A stretch of 64,000 nucleotides of DNA from Trogon surrucura. Its lineage: Eukaryota > Chordata > Aves > Trogoniformes > Trogonidae. The number at the start of each line of letters is the position of its first letter. Position 1 is the stretch's first letter. The notes under the pieces are model-generated. The model saw only the letters and a program-made list of their open reading frames with translations, was not told the DNA's origin and searched no databases. The DNA is taken from contig CM036633.1 of the NCBI GenBank assembly GCA_020746105.1, positions 14,492,501 to 14,556,500 of the forward strand, written 5' to 3'. A program made the translations under genes and the position numbers. Of this stretch, positions 1-54,914 are shown piece after piece.

Positions 1-1221
1 CTCCCTACCCGCACTCTGTGCCAACTCGGCAAACGTTTGCAGGGCAGTCACTTCAGGTGTGATTAAGCTACTGGAATTTTTCCTGCATATTCTCATGAAA
101 GTGATCAATACTAATAAAATTATTTTAACGAGTGTATTTTGCCAGCTCAGAAATGAAAGTTAGCTTTAACACGTGCTTATGAGTGGATGGTGTATGCCAT
201 GTGTGCTTACTGCATGAGCTCAGCTGGAAATTATCACCTTCAGTAATTGCACTTGTGTTATATGTGGCGTTATTTCTCCAGGCAGAAAATAGCAGCACCT
301 GCCTGTAGGCTACCTGCTGCGTCCGTGATGTGCTTTAGATGCTCACATAAGGCATAAAGGAGTACCCAGCGAGACTGGTAGAACTAATCACAGGACCAAA
401 ATTAAGAATTGTCCTCTAAATCTTTTAAATTTAGACATACTTTTGAAATACTTCCATTAAGAGCTTTTTTGCTCTATCAGGATTCAGATGCAGGTGATTC
501 ACATCTGGCACCTCAAAATGAGCAGTACTGAGCTCCAGTAATAACATTATCAGGTATTTAAGCAAGTTTTTTGTGTGTGTTCTTCAGCAGTTAACACTAG
601 CAGCAGCAAGCTGTAGGATGCAAGCACTTCCCATTTTTACCACTTCTGAAGTATCTGCAGAATTCTCTTTTCCACAGCATACAGACTTTTGTTTCAGATT
701 ACAGCCTCTAAAATGAAAGTTGCGATACTCAGATCCAGTCCCCTTTTACAAACCCTGTTTTGCGTGGCGTGCAGGGGGTAAGGCACGCGCTTGTATCGAA
801 CGCTTGTGGTGTCACCAGTTGGTAAGTTCATACCTACAGGCTTCTGTACCCGAGGTGCAGCTATCAGCAACCTAAGCTAACGTGCTACTTGTTGGAAACA
901 ATGCTGTGTGCAGAAAATGAGCCCAGGTCTGCTTTGGGATGCAGATTCGGTGGCTGACCCAAGCCCTGTGCTGGGAGATTTGGGCGCACTGGTTAGCCAA
1001 CCCCTCGGGCAGAGTAGCTGAGCCTCAGACCTGTGGGAGCCTGGAGAGAGAGGGGTCGGACGCGCAGGTGGATGAATGGTTCTGTGGTAGATCACGGAGT
1101 GGAGAAGGCAGTGAGGAAGTGGCACAGAGGAGTGAACACTGCGTGAAAGGAAGGAAGTAGCCTGGAAGTTGTATCCAGCAGGCAACTGGGAGTCTGCAGT
1201 ACCCCACTGGTTTTCCAGTGG
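1..1221. other. Probable ITCH intron 1 or upstream flank, no gene seen
   Basis: No CpG island, conserved coding exon or complete repeat was recognised. Since the first coding exon begins with an acceptor site, this stretch is most likely intronic to ITCH, with the promoter outside the window. Confidence 0.5.
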
Positions 1222-1793
1222 TGTCGTGGTTTAACCCCAACTGGCAACTAAGCACTGCGCAGCCGCTTGCTCGCCCCCCATCCCCAGCGGCGTCGTGAAC
1301 GGAGTTGGGGGTAAAAAAGGTTTTTAAAAAAAGTAATACTCTTGGGTTGAGATAAGGACATTTTAACAACTGACATAAAATTGAGTATTATTGTTATTAT
1401 AATAGCAAGGAAAAGGAAAGTAAGAAGAGAGGAATAAAACCCAAGGCCGACAAGTGATGCGCAGTGCAGTTGCTCAGCACCAGCTGAGCAATGCCCAGCC
1501 AGTCCAGCTCCCCCTGGCCACCCCTCCCAGTTTGTACCCGGAGCCTGACATCCCAGGTGTGCCATATCCCTCTGGCTGCTCCGGGTCAGCTCTCCTGGCC
1601 GTGCTCCCCCCAGCTCCTCGTGCGCCTCCTCGCTGGCAGAGCACAGGGGGCTGAAAAATCCCTAACTTGGGGTAAGGCCTGCCAAGGACAACTACGCCGT
1701 CAGTGTGTTATCGACAGTATTCTCCTGTTAAATCCAAACCACGGCACGGCACCTGCTACTGAGAAGGAAACTGTCCCAGCCCAAACCAGGACA
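1222..1793 (-). mobile_element. Solo ERVL-type LTR
   Basis: The left end reads TGTCGTGGTTTAACCCC and the right end CCCAAACCAGGACA. On the minus strand this is TGTCCTGGTTTGGG ... GGGGTTAAACCACGACA, the ends of a very common avian ERVL LTR. It is about 570 bp with no internal viral genes beside it. No clear target-site duplication was seen. Confidence 0.75.
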
Positions 1794-2756
1794 AATGCGT
1801 ATCCATCTGCTGGGGGGGACTTGCTGATAAGCATCTGCTTTAGTTGCTAAGGGATGTTGAGCTGAAAATGTGGTTTAAAATTTTAGGAGACAGGGATATC
1901 TGAATATTTCCAAAGTGGTGTCTGGTTTTAATATAGTAGCACACTATTTAGTATCTGTCTGTTAATATTGAAGCTGTACGATGCATATTGGCCACTTTCT
2001 CCCCCCTGCCGCCCAAAACGAGGTGGTGATTGAATTAAGCTCGAACAGCAGCACAAATACCGGCTTGTTTTGGTGTGGGAGCATCAGGCTAGTGCAGCTG
2101 TGAGGGTTGAGGTGTGGTAAGAGGGAAGGTTGGGCTGTAAATGAAAGTTCTCATCCCCTGGTTCAGAAGTGATGTGTCCTCTTTTAGTGAAGTGGTGGTG
2201 TAGAAACCTGCTGCTGTCTGTAGACTTGATCTGACCAAGTAAAACGAAAAGATGTATGGAGGCAGATTTCTGTGAATTTCAAATTAATTTTTTAATACGA
2301 TAATTATTTTTCTTTTTCCTATTCTTGTGGATTGTGGTTTTCTTTCTTTTTTTTTTTTTTTAAAGAAAACCAAACATCAAATAAGCAATACCTGATATGG
2401 GAAGGTAAACTTCTTACCCAGGACCTACAACAGATATTTTCAGACATAAGAGGTACAGCAAACTTTGCGGTTAGAACATATTTCACTCTTAATTAATTGC
2501 CAAATCGAAGGGGCAAATTCAGAAGACCACTTTTGCCCGGGACCAGGTCATGTGACAGTAGAGACTAAGCCTTATGTAAACCATTTTTTGTATTTTGGGG
2601 AAACGGAAAGGAACTAGAAAGAAAACAAGTGCGGTGCTTTTGTTTGCAGTGTAACGTGTCTACCTGTCAAAATCCAGATGATGTTGATTTTTGACTTTCT
2701 GAGGATTCAAATGTTTACATTGTCTCTTCATCCAGATTCAAGATCCAGCCCGTATT

Positions 2757-38661
<35,905 letters not shown>

Positions 38662-41239
38662 CTACAATTTGCACCTCGAAGAATGTGAACTCAACACAAT
38701 GTATGTTCTTCACTTCTTCTGCTTGTTGCACACTTCATTGTAAAGTAGACTTGACTTGGATCTATTTAACAATACTAATGTGTAAGTAAATGGATGTTAT
38801 CCTGAGGTTTTATCCACATTAACTCTGGATTTCTACTGAGCACTTTCAGAAATCAAACGAGCGATCAGATGTGGCTGCAGATGAATTGTGACCTAAGTAG
38901 AGGTTTAATACAGCTTTGGGCTCTGCTTCGTTTTACCATTCATTAATTAGAATGTGTCCTTACTGACTGACAGATTTCTAACGACAGTTTTGTCTTTCCT
39001 TTTTTAGTAGCATTTTTTGCTACTGATGCACTGGGAAGTTCATTGGTAGCTGCGATGCTGCAGCAGCATCATAAGCCTCTTTCCCGCAGCGTTCCTGGAG
39101 CCAGCTTGGAACAATCCTCTGCGGACTGTGAGCAAGTTCATTGCTTAAGCTCTTTTTTTTTCTAACTCAAGTGTGGCCAGACTGTTTTGTTTTTTTCCCC
39201 TGCCTGGAGCCTGCTCACACACCAGCTGGACTCAAGCTGCTGTTAAGGGGGTTGTCAAAACTGTGGCACAAATCCAGGGCGTAGCTTTGCTTTTTTTTCC
39301 TTTCCCCCCCTCTTCCAACCTTGCTAATCTCAGCAAAACAGACACCCGCCCAAAGTTGTTGGAACGCTTCTGTCTGCCCTCAGAAAAATGCCAATCTTTT
39401 TTTTCCCGTGGAACGCATTGAACTTACATCGCTACTAACACTGTGGTACTTCACTTGCTTCACGAAAGACAAGACCACCTGGGATTGCACTGACTCCACT
39501 CGGATTCCCATCTGCAGACTGATGTTTCTTGTCAAAAGTGTGACTGGAAACGAGTCTCGGTGTTACTCTTACACGTTGCAGTCAGTTTGCTCTGAAGACT
39601 TTGTTGGGCTCTCAGGAGGAGGTACGGAACAACTGCTTTCAGAACGCGATGACACTTAACCTTTCTTGCTGATGGCCTGACACGTGATCCCGGCTGAGAG
39701 GATTAGGCAGTTCAGGTGTGGATTCCTGATTTTTGAAAAGCTGGAGCGTCAGGAAATAGTTCTGTAAAGATTGAAACTCAAAGTTTTCGGGGGAGGTTTC
39801 TAAGCTTATTCACCCAAAGCTGCTTACAGCCAGGAACTTTTGTAGCAAGTTGCTATTGGATGAGTAACATCTTTTACTTCCTTTTAGAATCTGTTTGATA
39901 TTCAATTCTTTTCTGGTTTACAATAACGTTTTTGCGTTTTACTGCTCCTTTAGACTGAATGCACTTTTTGGGTATGGTCAGCTCCTTCCCGACCCGAAGG
40001 GAAGAAAGCAAGCTTCGAGGAGCTGAGGTGTTAGCCGTAGCGAGCGACGGGACACTTGAAATAACACGTAGCACAAATTAAAGCAAAACTGCAGCTCAAA
40101 GCATTGAGACAGGAGCTGGTTTGAAGCAACTTCTAGATATTGGTGCGGAAACAGGACAGTGGGCAGCTGTAAAACTGAACTTTCAGTCCTGAAAAGAATA
40201 TATTTGTTTCCTGCTGTCCCTTCTGTGTTTAAACTCTTAAGAGGGATAAACTGATTCAGGCCTAAGAAGAGCCAAGACAGTGCAGTTTGTAACTGACTTC
40301 AAGAGTTTATCAAGTCACACGAAGTGATACAAGCTCGTTGGAAGGCAGCATGATCCGACTTCAGAGCAAAAGAGCTCTTTTGTCACATGTATTTCAAGAA
40401 AGGTGTGGAAAAGAGCTTCGAAATGACCCTCTTTTACAGTTTCATCGACGGTGAGAACTCACCTGACTTCATGGTTTTACTAGAAGGAGAATCTGCCAAC
40501 TTCAAAACGTTTGATAGATGTATTACAGCATACAGCTCACACGGAGAGAAAAAAAAAAGCCTTATAAATATTTCCTGTTTATATTCATTCTTACAAGGAA
40601 ATGTAGTTATCTAACATATTTACAAGAGAGATTAAATTAAGCAAGATAATGCAAGATTAAGCTACGGAAAATAGTCTGTGTTCTGCATAATGCTTTATGA
40701 TTCACGTAGGGAACCTAGAAATATTGTTAATGTATAAATATCACCCGAAAGGCTCTCAGCCCTATATTTTTAAAATAAAGAATAGTTATAATTGAAATAG
40801 CCTTAGCCCTAGTTCTATAGGGTGTGGCTGTTTAATATTTTTATGGTTGAAATGTTTAGTTCAGGAAAAAGGTAAATGCTTGTATATATTTTTGCAGTCC
40901 GGGATTCCACTTATTCCATTTTTTCTTTCTTTAATTTAAATGGCATGTTTATATGTCTTTTCTGCTGTACTAGGATGGGGGAAAGGGGGCTGGATATCCC
41001 AAGCACCAGATAACAATTTTAAAATACTGCAAATAAAGAATTAACCGGGGAGGGGTGGAAAAATACAGTATGCGAAGCATTGGGTTTGCCCAAAATTAAA
41101 AAAAAAAAATGAAAGCAGCTTTACTGTGTTGAATTGGCGACGATTCTGAAGCCAGAGGTTAAGATGACGTAGGCATTTTACTTTGTCAGCATTGTGAATG
41201 CCAACAAATTTGTTCATTTTTTACAGCGTGTTGTGTAGA

Positions 41240-41245
41240 AATAAA
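41240..41245 (+). promoter_or_regulatory. Candidate poly(A) signal of ITCH
   Basis: AATAAA followed within about 30 nt by a GT/T-rich stretch (GGTGCACTTTTCTGTTC), the layout of a working cleavage site. Confidence 0.4.
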
Positions 41246-41738
41246 AAGGAATTAATTTAAGCCGCTGGTGCACTTTTCTGTTCTTTATGGGGATCTGGTG
41301 AAAACACCACGCGGATGAGCCCGCAGCAGCTGGTGTTCCCGCCAGTGGGTTCCAATGACTTGGACTTTTACAAGTGAGATTTTTCAGCAGAAATTAATAA
41401 ATTTGTCTCCCACTACTTCAACCGATCTCGCAGCCCGAGTTGCATCTCTTCATAGTACGTCACACACGCGTGTTCATGTGGGACTGTCAGCTGATCCTGA
41501 CTTTCAAGTGTTCAGATAACATTCACTTAGAATCTTGCCTTATGAGAACGACATGAGAAAATGAAACGCTGAGCCGCTGATCCACGAATTAACAAAGCCT
41601 TATTGTTCTGGGTAGCTCAGGAAATGTTAATATACTAACGAAATGCACAGTAAATAATGCATCATGTCTTCATCTGATCTAGTACGGATGTTGGTTTGGG
41701 TTGTTTTTAATCCAGTTGCTTGTGTTTTTTTTTTTTTA

Positions 41739-41744
41739 AATAAA
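41739..41744 (+). promoter_or_regulatory. Candidate distal poly(A) signal of ITCH
   Basis: AATAAA followed by a long T-rich stretch. It is the last good signal before the repeat-bearing intergenic sequence. Confidence 0.35.
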
Positions 41745-42198
41745 AAGCTTTTTTTATTATTCTAAGTAAAAAACAAAAAAAAAGCTTGTTTATTTTTTTT
41801 GTTTGCATTTTTATTACATGCTGTACTGGATCTGTAATTTCAGCTCTCTGTGTTACATTGGTATCTCCAGCCCCCTTTTTGTGGTGTCTTAATTTTCATC
41901 AAGAATCTCTGTGTATATTTGCTCTCGTGAAACTCGTACATAAACTGGGATCAGCAGCACTGGATTGTAAAATACTGTACTGAAATTCATTGTTGAGATT
42001 TCCTTGCATTGTAATTTCAAATACTCAGGTAACTGTAACAGTATCTCAGTAAATCAAATACTTTTATAAAACTACTTAAAGAGCTGGTAGTCTCGTCGTT
42101 CTTCCTTCCGTGTCGCGCAGCGTCCATGCGCAAATAAACTGTCCGCCTGCTCTTTTTTGGGGGGCAAGGGGTTAGGCTGTCTGAAGGTGCTCTCCTAG

Positions 42199-42272
42199 CA
42201 AAGTTCTTCAGTTTCTTTCAAAGTTCTTCAAAGTTTCTCCAAAGTTCTTTGAAAGTTCTTCAAAGTTTCTTT
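42199..42272. repeat. AAAGTTCTTC short tandem array
   Basis: About seven degenerate units of AAAGTTCTTC / AAAGTTTCTT, with some units partly reversed (CTTTGAAAGTTCTTC), downstream of ITCH. Confidence 0.8.
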
Positions 42273-43801
42273 CCTGAGACCTCTTCTGTCACTGTTGGTT
42301 GCACTGGAAATCCACAAGGAGCTTTCGGACGCAGCTGCCTTTGCAGAAACCGCAGATAAAATAACCCACAAAAAAGGTCAAGTATTATTTTTTTTTATTT
42401 TTTTTTTTAGTGCTCGCAGGCCTGGGGATGCTGCTCCGAGGAGACAGTGAGGCCACTGGTGTGTAGGCGGTGATGCGCTGAGGGAGATGGTCTGGAGAAA
42501 GGTTCTGCTGTGGGCACAGCTTTAACGTGTTCTTGTACCACGACTGCAGTGGTAATAAAAAGGCCTGTGACTGTGCAAGCTTGTGTTTTCTGTTTAGGAA
42601 CAGCAGGGTGACAGGAAAGGGGAGAAAAAGGCTCAGATGAGACCAGGCTTGTAGTTACTGCGACCCTCCTGGAAGGGAGAAGCGGTGTTTGCATTGTTCT
42701 TGTTGTCAGGAACCTCTCCCCATCACTGTGACCTTTCAAAAACAACCGAGCTGGCGCTGCAGTGACGTCGGGCAGCTCCCTCAGCACTCGGGGCTACGTC
42801 CCATCAGGCCTCACAAACTTGTTCGTGTCCAGTTTGTCCAAACGCTCCCTGAACTCCGACAGTGAGGCTAATTTTCCTTTCGCCAGACCTTGCCACTGGG
42901 GTTTCACTCTCCTTACTTTCCCAGATGTTCACGTGGGCCAGGTTAATTCCATTTTGTTAGTAGCATCACATCCCAAGTACCCTTTTCTGTGCCAAGTAAA
43001 TACACGCAATAGCAATTGCCTTTTTTTCTGCAGTGGGGGAGGTTAGTTTTGAATTGCTTCTGCCACGCTTTGGATGAAATTCCTTAGAAGCGTGCTACAA
43101 AGTTGTGCAGACCCGCAAATGCGGCGCTGATTTGCGTGGTTTTGAGTTAGTACAGCTGTGAGGATATTTCACATGTAACTGAAGGGCTGGGGTTTTGGGT
43201 TTTTCTTTAAAAAGGGAGCAACCCCCTACCCAGATGCAATCCCCATGCAATGCATTGTAAATATGCAACTCAGTTACACCATTGCCTTAGTTCCTTGCTG
43301 TGTTCTTCTGCGATGTTGGTACCAGTCCTGGGTGTGGGGTTCTTGATGGTTTTGTACATGCCAAGACAGGCACTGCTTGTGTAGTTTACACAAAACCTGG
43401 TTTGGTTTGGATCCGCGATGGCAGCTGTGCGCTGCACTTACCTGTTGGTGAAACCTGGTCAGTGGTGGGACAATACGTTGAATCAATCTATGGTAAAAAT
43501 TACTTTCTGAAGCCAGGCTGTAAAACTTGCTGCTTGAACTGAAAAAGAGAGATTAGGATTTAAATCAATTAGGTTGCGGAGCTGTAAATATCCACTGGAA
43601 GAGAAAATAGCCATATCCTAAAGAAGGATTTGTTCTGATCTCTGAAGATGCCTGAGCCCACGTCCACTCCTAACTTACCCGCTCTACGGTACTGCACAAA
43701 TGACCGGGTCCGTTGGAGAAATATTTTTTTTCTCTGAGCAGCAAGTCTCTGCCAGATTTGAAGAACCAGTGAGCTTACCTGCTACATCACACCCTGGTTT
43801 T
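42273..43801. other. ITCH to DYNLRB1 intergenic, nothing recognised
   Basis: No repeat, RNA gene or exon was recognised. Short open frames on both strands look random. Confidence 0.5.
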
Positions 43802-44280
43802 AGAATCACAGAATTGTCATAGAATGTGTTGGGCTGGAAGGGACCTTTAAAGGCCATCTAGTCCCACCACCCTGCAGGGAGCAGGCTGCTCAGAGCCCCA
43901 TCAAGCCTGACCTTGGATGCCTCCAGGGACGGAGCCTGCAGCACTTCTCTGGGCAACCTGTGCCAGCGTCTCACCACCCTCACAGTAAAGAACTTTTTTT
44001 TAATATCTAAATCTCCCTGCTCGAGTTCCAAACCACCGCCCCTCATCCTGTCACTCCGCACCCTGTGAACAGCCCCTCCCCAGCCTCCCTGCACCCCTTC
44101 AGGCACTGGGAGGTGCTGCAAGGTCTCCCCTTTGGGAGCCTCCTCTTCGCCAGGCTGAGCAGCCCCAACTCCCAGCCTGTCCCCACAGCAGAGCTGCTCC
44201 AGCCCCTGAGCATCTCTGGGGCCTCCTCTGGACCGGCCCTGAGAGCTCCTTGTCCCTGTGTTGTGGCCTGCAGAGCTCTC
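43802..44280 (-). mobile_element. CR1 fragment next to the DYNLRB1 CpG island
   Basis: Reversed CR1: AGAATCACAGAATTGTC, GGGCTGGAAGGGACCTTTAA, CTGGGCAACCTGTGCCAGCG, then CAGAGCTGCTCCAGCCCCTG. It is GC-rich and ends where the promoter island begins, about 490 bp before the DYNLRB1 start codon. Confidence 0.85.
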
Positions 44281-44772
44281 CGTCCTTTCCAGCGCCGGGC
44301 CGAGCATTCACCCTTTCCATTTATCCTTTCCACACTCGCAGGGGCCGCAGCAGGGAGGTTTCTCGGGCTCCCACCGCTCCTTGGGGCTTTAGGGGCGCCC
44401 GATACCTTCAAGGCCTCAGCGGGGCCTGCGCGGCCCCACCCTGCGCCTCTCCCCGCCCGGGGGGGGCTGCAGAGACACCTCGGGCAGCTTGAGGAGGAGG
44501 GATGCCGACGCTCCCCGACCCCTTTGTCGCAGGGTTGAGGCTGCGCGGGTTTATCCCAAGGGCTCTTACACGAGAACAAGCGCCCCACGGCACAGGGCGA
44601 GAGTCCCACCGCCTCTCAGCCCCTCCCGCCGCCCCCTGAGGGGCGTGAGGGGGCGGCTGCCCCTTTAGGCCCCGCCCCCGCCCCGGCACGAGCGCTTCCG
44701 GGGCAGGGCGCGGATTGGCGGAGCCGGCGGCGCGTGCGCGTGGGGCCGTTACGAGGCGGCGGCGGCGGCGAG

Positions 44773-51788
<7,016 letters not shown>

Positions 51789-52075
51789 TTACACTGACTT
51801 GGTTTGATTTTTTTCCCCTTTGCCCAACTGTTGTTGTTTTGGTTTTTTAATTTAATTGTAAAGGATAGAGCATTAGTGTTAACTCTCCTGTTGGCACTTA
51901 GTAATGTCTGGAAAAAACAAAGGCAGGCGTTCTTGTTTACAAAGAGAAAAAGTGGCTTTCTTTTTTTGTATTGCAAGTCATTTGGAGAGGAGGTGGCGAC
52001 TTAAGATGAGACAGTAAAAATGCAACATATTCTTTTAATAGATAATATAATAAAATTCTAGTAATTTTCTAAGAA
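51789..52075 (+). other. DYNLRB1: DYNLRB1 3' UTR with poly(A) signal
   Basis: A short AT-rich 3' UTR. AATAAA lies at 52049-52054 and cleavage is expected about 15-25 nt later. The end is inferred. Confidence 0.65.
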
Positions 52076-52723
52076 GGCTTAATCCATTTATGTTTCCGTG
52101 CTTCTGTCACCACTCTTCTGACACATGCTTTTACACTATTGCTTCTGAATGACTACAAGTATGAAACTTGCCTGTCCTCTAGTTCTGTCTTACTCTGTTG
52201 GTTTTACAAGTTACCCTGGAAAAAGTTCAACCGTATCAAATTAAAAAGTGTCGTCAGTGACTGGTTTTGTCTTACGTGTTTTCCTTCTGAAGGTTTGAAT
52301 TACTCTCGTGATTGATTTTTTTTTTCCTTCAAAAATTAGGAACTTCCTAGGACTATTGTTACTCTTCCGTTACTTTCTCTAAGCAAGGATTTAATCTCAG
52401 TGCATGTGCAATATACTCATAATCACCTTGTATGTTGGAGCCTTTTCCTACCACTTTCTTTTTTGTTCCAGGGAAATGCTGTGGCTAAGTCAGGCCATCG
52501 AGGCTGCCTGTCAGAACTCTCATACTATTCAGTAGCCGATTTGATCTGGTGTCTTCCTGTAGTAACTTTTTTATTGATGACCAGTAAGGACAAAAAAAGA
52601 TCATCTGGTTGTTTCGGTAGTCTTGAAAGAGCCTTGTAATTGCATGCAGAGCTCAAGAATTTGTGCAAAACGTCTGCATTGAAGAGGTTTGTCACATGTG
52701 CAGCAGATGCAGCTCTGGCTTGT

Positions 52724-53496
52724 TGTCCTGGTTTGGGCTAAACAGAACCAATTCTGTCCCGTGGTTTTTCTTTCCAGCTCAGTCTCTGCTGAGAGGCGGC
52801 ACTTTCTGAAGTTCACACGTGTTTGTGCAGACAGTCCCTGCTGCTGGAAGGGATAACACTGGTGTCTGCAGTCACTGCCAGGGACGGGGACGCACAAAGG
52901 CTCTGGCTGACACTCGCTCCTGTAGTGACCGAGGTCACTGCTGAGTCTCGTGTCCCCCATGTTCGGGTGCCGGGAAGTAAAAGGGTCGTAAGGAAGTAAA
53001 AATGTCACACCTGCGGGGAGGAGCGGACAGGACAGGTGATTCAAACCTGACCAGAAAACTGTTCCATTCCATTGGCATCACAACCAGTATAAAGGGTCAC
53101 AAGGGTCAAGCGCAGACCTACGGCCGGTGTCTGAGGAGGGCTCCGTCCAATCTTCTGCCTTTGATCTCAACCCCGAGTTCCCGACTCCAGCCCCTGTGCC
53201 CGGTTCCCCGCTGAGCCTGGGGCTGCCCCGGTGCCGCCCGCTCTGCAGCATCCCTGGGGATTGCTGTCGGGGGGGAGATGGGTTCAATACTGAGTTTGTA
53301 TATATTTGCGTATAGTTCATTATTTTCATTATTCCCTTATTGGTACTATTACTGTTTCATTAAAGCTGTTGTAGTTTTCTTTTCCCATCTGTAAGTCTCT
53401 CTGCTTTATTCCCTTTCCTGCCCCTTTGGGGAGGAAGAGGGGTTATCAGAGAGCAACTGTCCATGTTTAGTGGCCAGCCCAGCCCTAACCCGCAAC
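52724..53496 (+). mobile_element. Solo ERVL-type LTR
   Basis: Starts TGTCCTGGTTTGGGCTAAAC and ends near CCTAACCCGCAAC. It contains a TATA-like CAGTATAAAGG at about 53086 and an ATTAAAG-type signal at about 53359, the internal promoter and polyadenylation marks of an LTR. A possible imperfect 6-bp target duplication flanks it (GCTTGT at 52718 and GCTTTT at 53497). It lies about 670 bp downstream of the DYNLRB1 poly(A) signal. Confidence 0.78.
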
Positions 53497-54850
53497 GCTT
53501 TTACTGAAGACTCTTAGTGATGCACAGAACATCGTAGTCCAGATTCAGAAATTAGGTGTTCCAGCCTATTACCATCCTGAAAATAAATTTTTCTCTTATT
53601 ACACCCAAGCACAGCCTGCCTGTAACATTGAAGAAGGACCCCTGATGGAGTAACTGCGATTTTGTTAGGGAGTGCTGTTCCTTGTGCTGGTGAGGGATCC
53701 CTCCTGACTCCTCATCTCTCTTAGCAGACATGCATAACCCGTGCTTAGCCTTGCTCTTCCAAACTGACAAGGTGTAGGACTGTGTGATGCTGTCCAGTCC
53801 TGCGCCAAGGAGCAGACCAACCGTTTATGGGTGATCTCAGCAGGTCAGGGCGCGTTCCAGGCGATTGGCTGCGGTGCAGTTTTGGAGTCATCAGTAAAAA
53901 TGTCGGCATCCCCTTGGGCGCTTTTCTGGATTTCAGAGCACAGAGCGATGGATGGGCTGGAGATGTCCTGACCCAAACAGCTGGGAGATAACCTGTACGC
54001 TCAGCGTTTCTTTCCGTACGGTTTCAGACTTGGGCATGACTTTATTTTTTTGAGGTACTATTTATCACCACAAAGGTCAGAAATGCTCTTTGAGATCTGT
54101 GAAGTGCCAGTCCTGCAGCATCCGGCCAAGGGTGCTTTATAATATTTTGGGTTTCTCTGCTGTCATCATGACTCAGTGTCAGCTGTTCCTCTGTTTATGA
54201 AGTGTCTCTACCATCAATGTGTGTCCGACCACACTAAATTGCTGTAGCCCTGGGACCGCGTTTTGTGCCAAGGTGTGACTGATGGAAACATTTATCTCCT
54301 GGGTGTAGTAAAACGGGTGGGTAACTGGCACAAGATGTGTTCGCTGGCCCTTTTAGTACTGAGTCTCCGTTTAAACTACATCATCAAACCCATGAGTAGG
54401 GTCTGAAATCATTCTCTGCCTTTGGAGTAGTTCCTGATACACAACAGCTTATATAATGCCTGGGATCTGGTATCATTAGTGTGAATGCTGTCCCCCAGAA
54501 AACAATCTTCAGCAAGCTGAAGTCTCTGGATAATAACTGAATAGCGGGGCAAAGCAGAAGAAAAATGTGACTTCAGTTAACCTCCTCTGTGTTTTAGTTG
54601 GCCCTAGCCAGAGAAATGGTTCCTTGGAGGTGGTGACTTGCCTCTGTATTTTGGCTTTCCCTAGGAGGTGGCAGTGTTACTCTCTTGAACAGTGAAGAGG
54701 TTTCATTGCTTTTCGGTGTATTTTTGTGTGGGTTTTTTTTTCCCCCCAGGACTGTTAGCAGTCTGACTTGAAATATGCTCAGGGGTCTTGAAGAAGCTGG
54801 TGTTGGAGTCTGGAGGAGCTTGTCAAATGCATCTGATTAGGGCAGGGCCT
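53497..54850. other. Intergenic, nothing recognised
   Basis: Unique sequence between the LTR and a CR1 scrap. No exon or RNA gene was seen. Confidence 0.5.
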
Positions 54851-54900
54851 TACAGAATCATAAAATCTGTGTTGGGTCAGGAGGGACCTTTAGAGGTCAA
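54851..54900 (-). mobile_element. Short CR1 3' end scrap
   Basis: TACAGAATCATAAAATC and GGAGGGACCTTTAGAGG, a reversed CR1 tail of about 50 bp followed by an A-run. Confidence 0.65.
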
Positions 54901-54914
54901 AAAAAAAAAAAAAT

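Larger units (their letters stand above)
38662..41760 (+). other. ITCH: Probable ITCH 3' UTR
   Basis: Sequence after the stop is AT-rich and lacks splice-joined coding sequence. AATAAA occurs at 40774, 41032, 41240 and 41739. The end is inferred from the last of these and from the roughly 3-kb 3' UTR usual for ITCH; the true end could be any of them, or slightly further on. Confidence 0.6.

Noticed and set aside
43858..44609. 149- and 188-codon minus-strand frames upstream of DYNLRB1
   Set aside because: They follow the reversed CR1 copy and the start of the GC-rich island; no independent gene.
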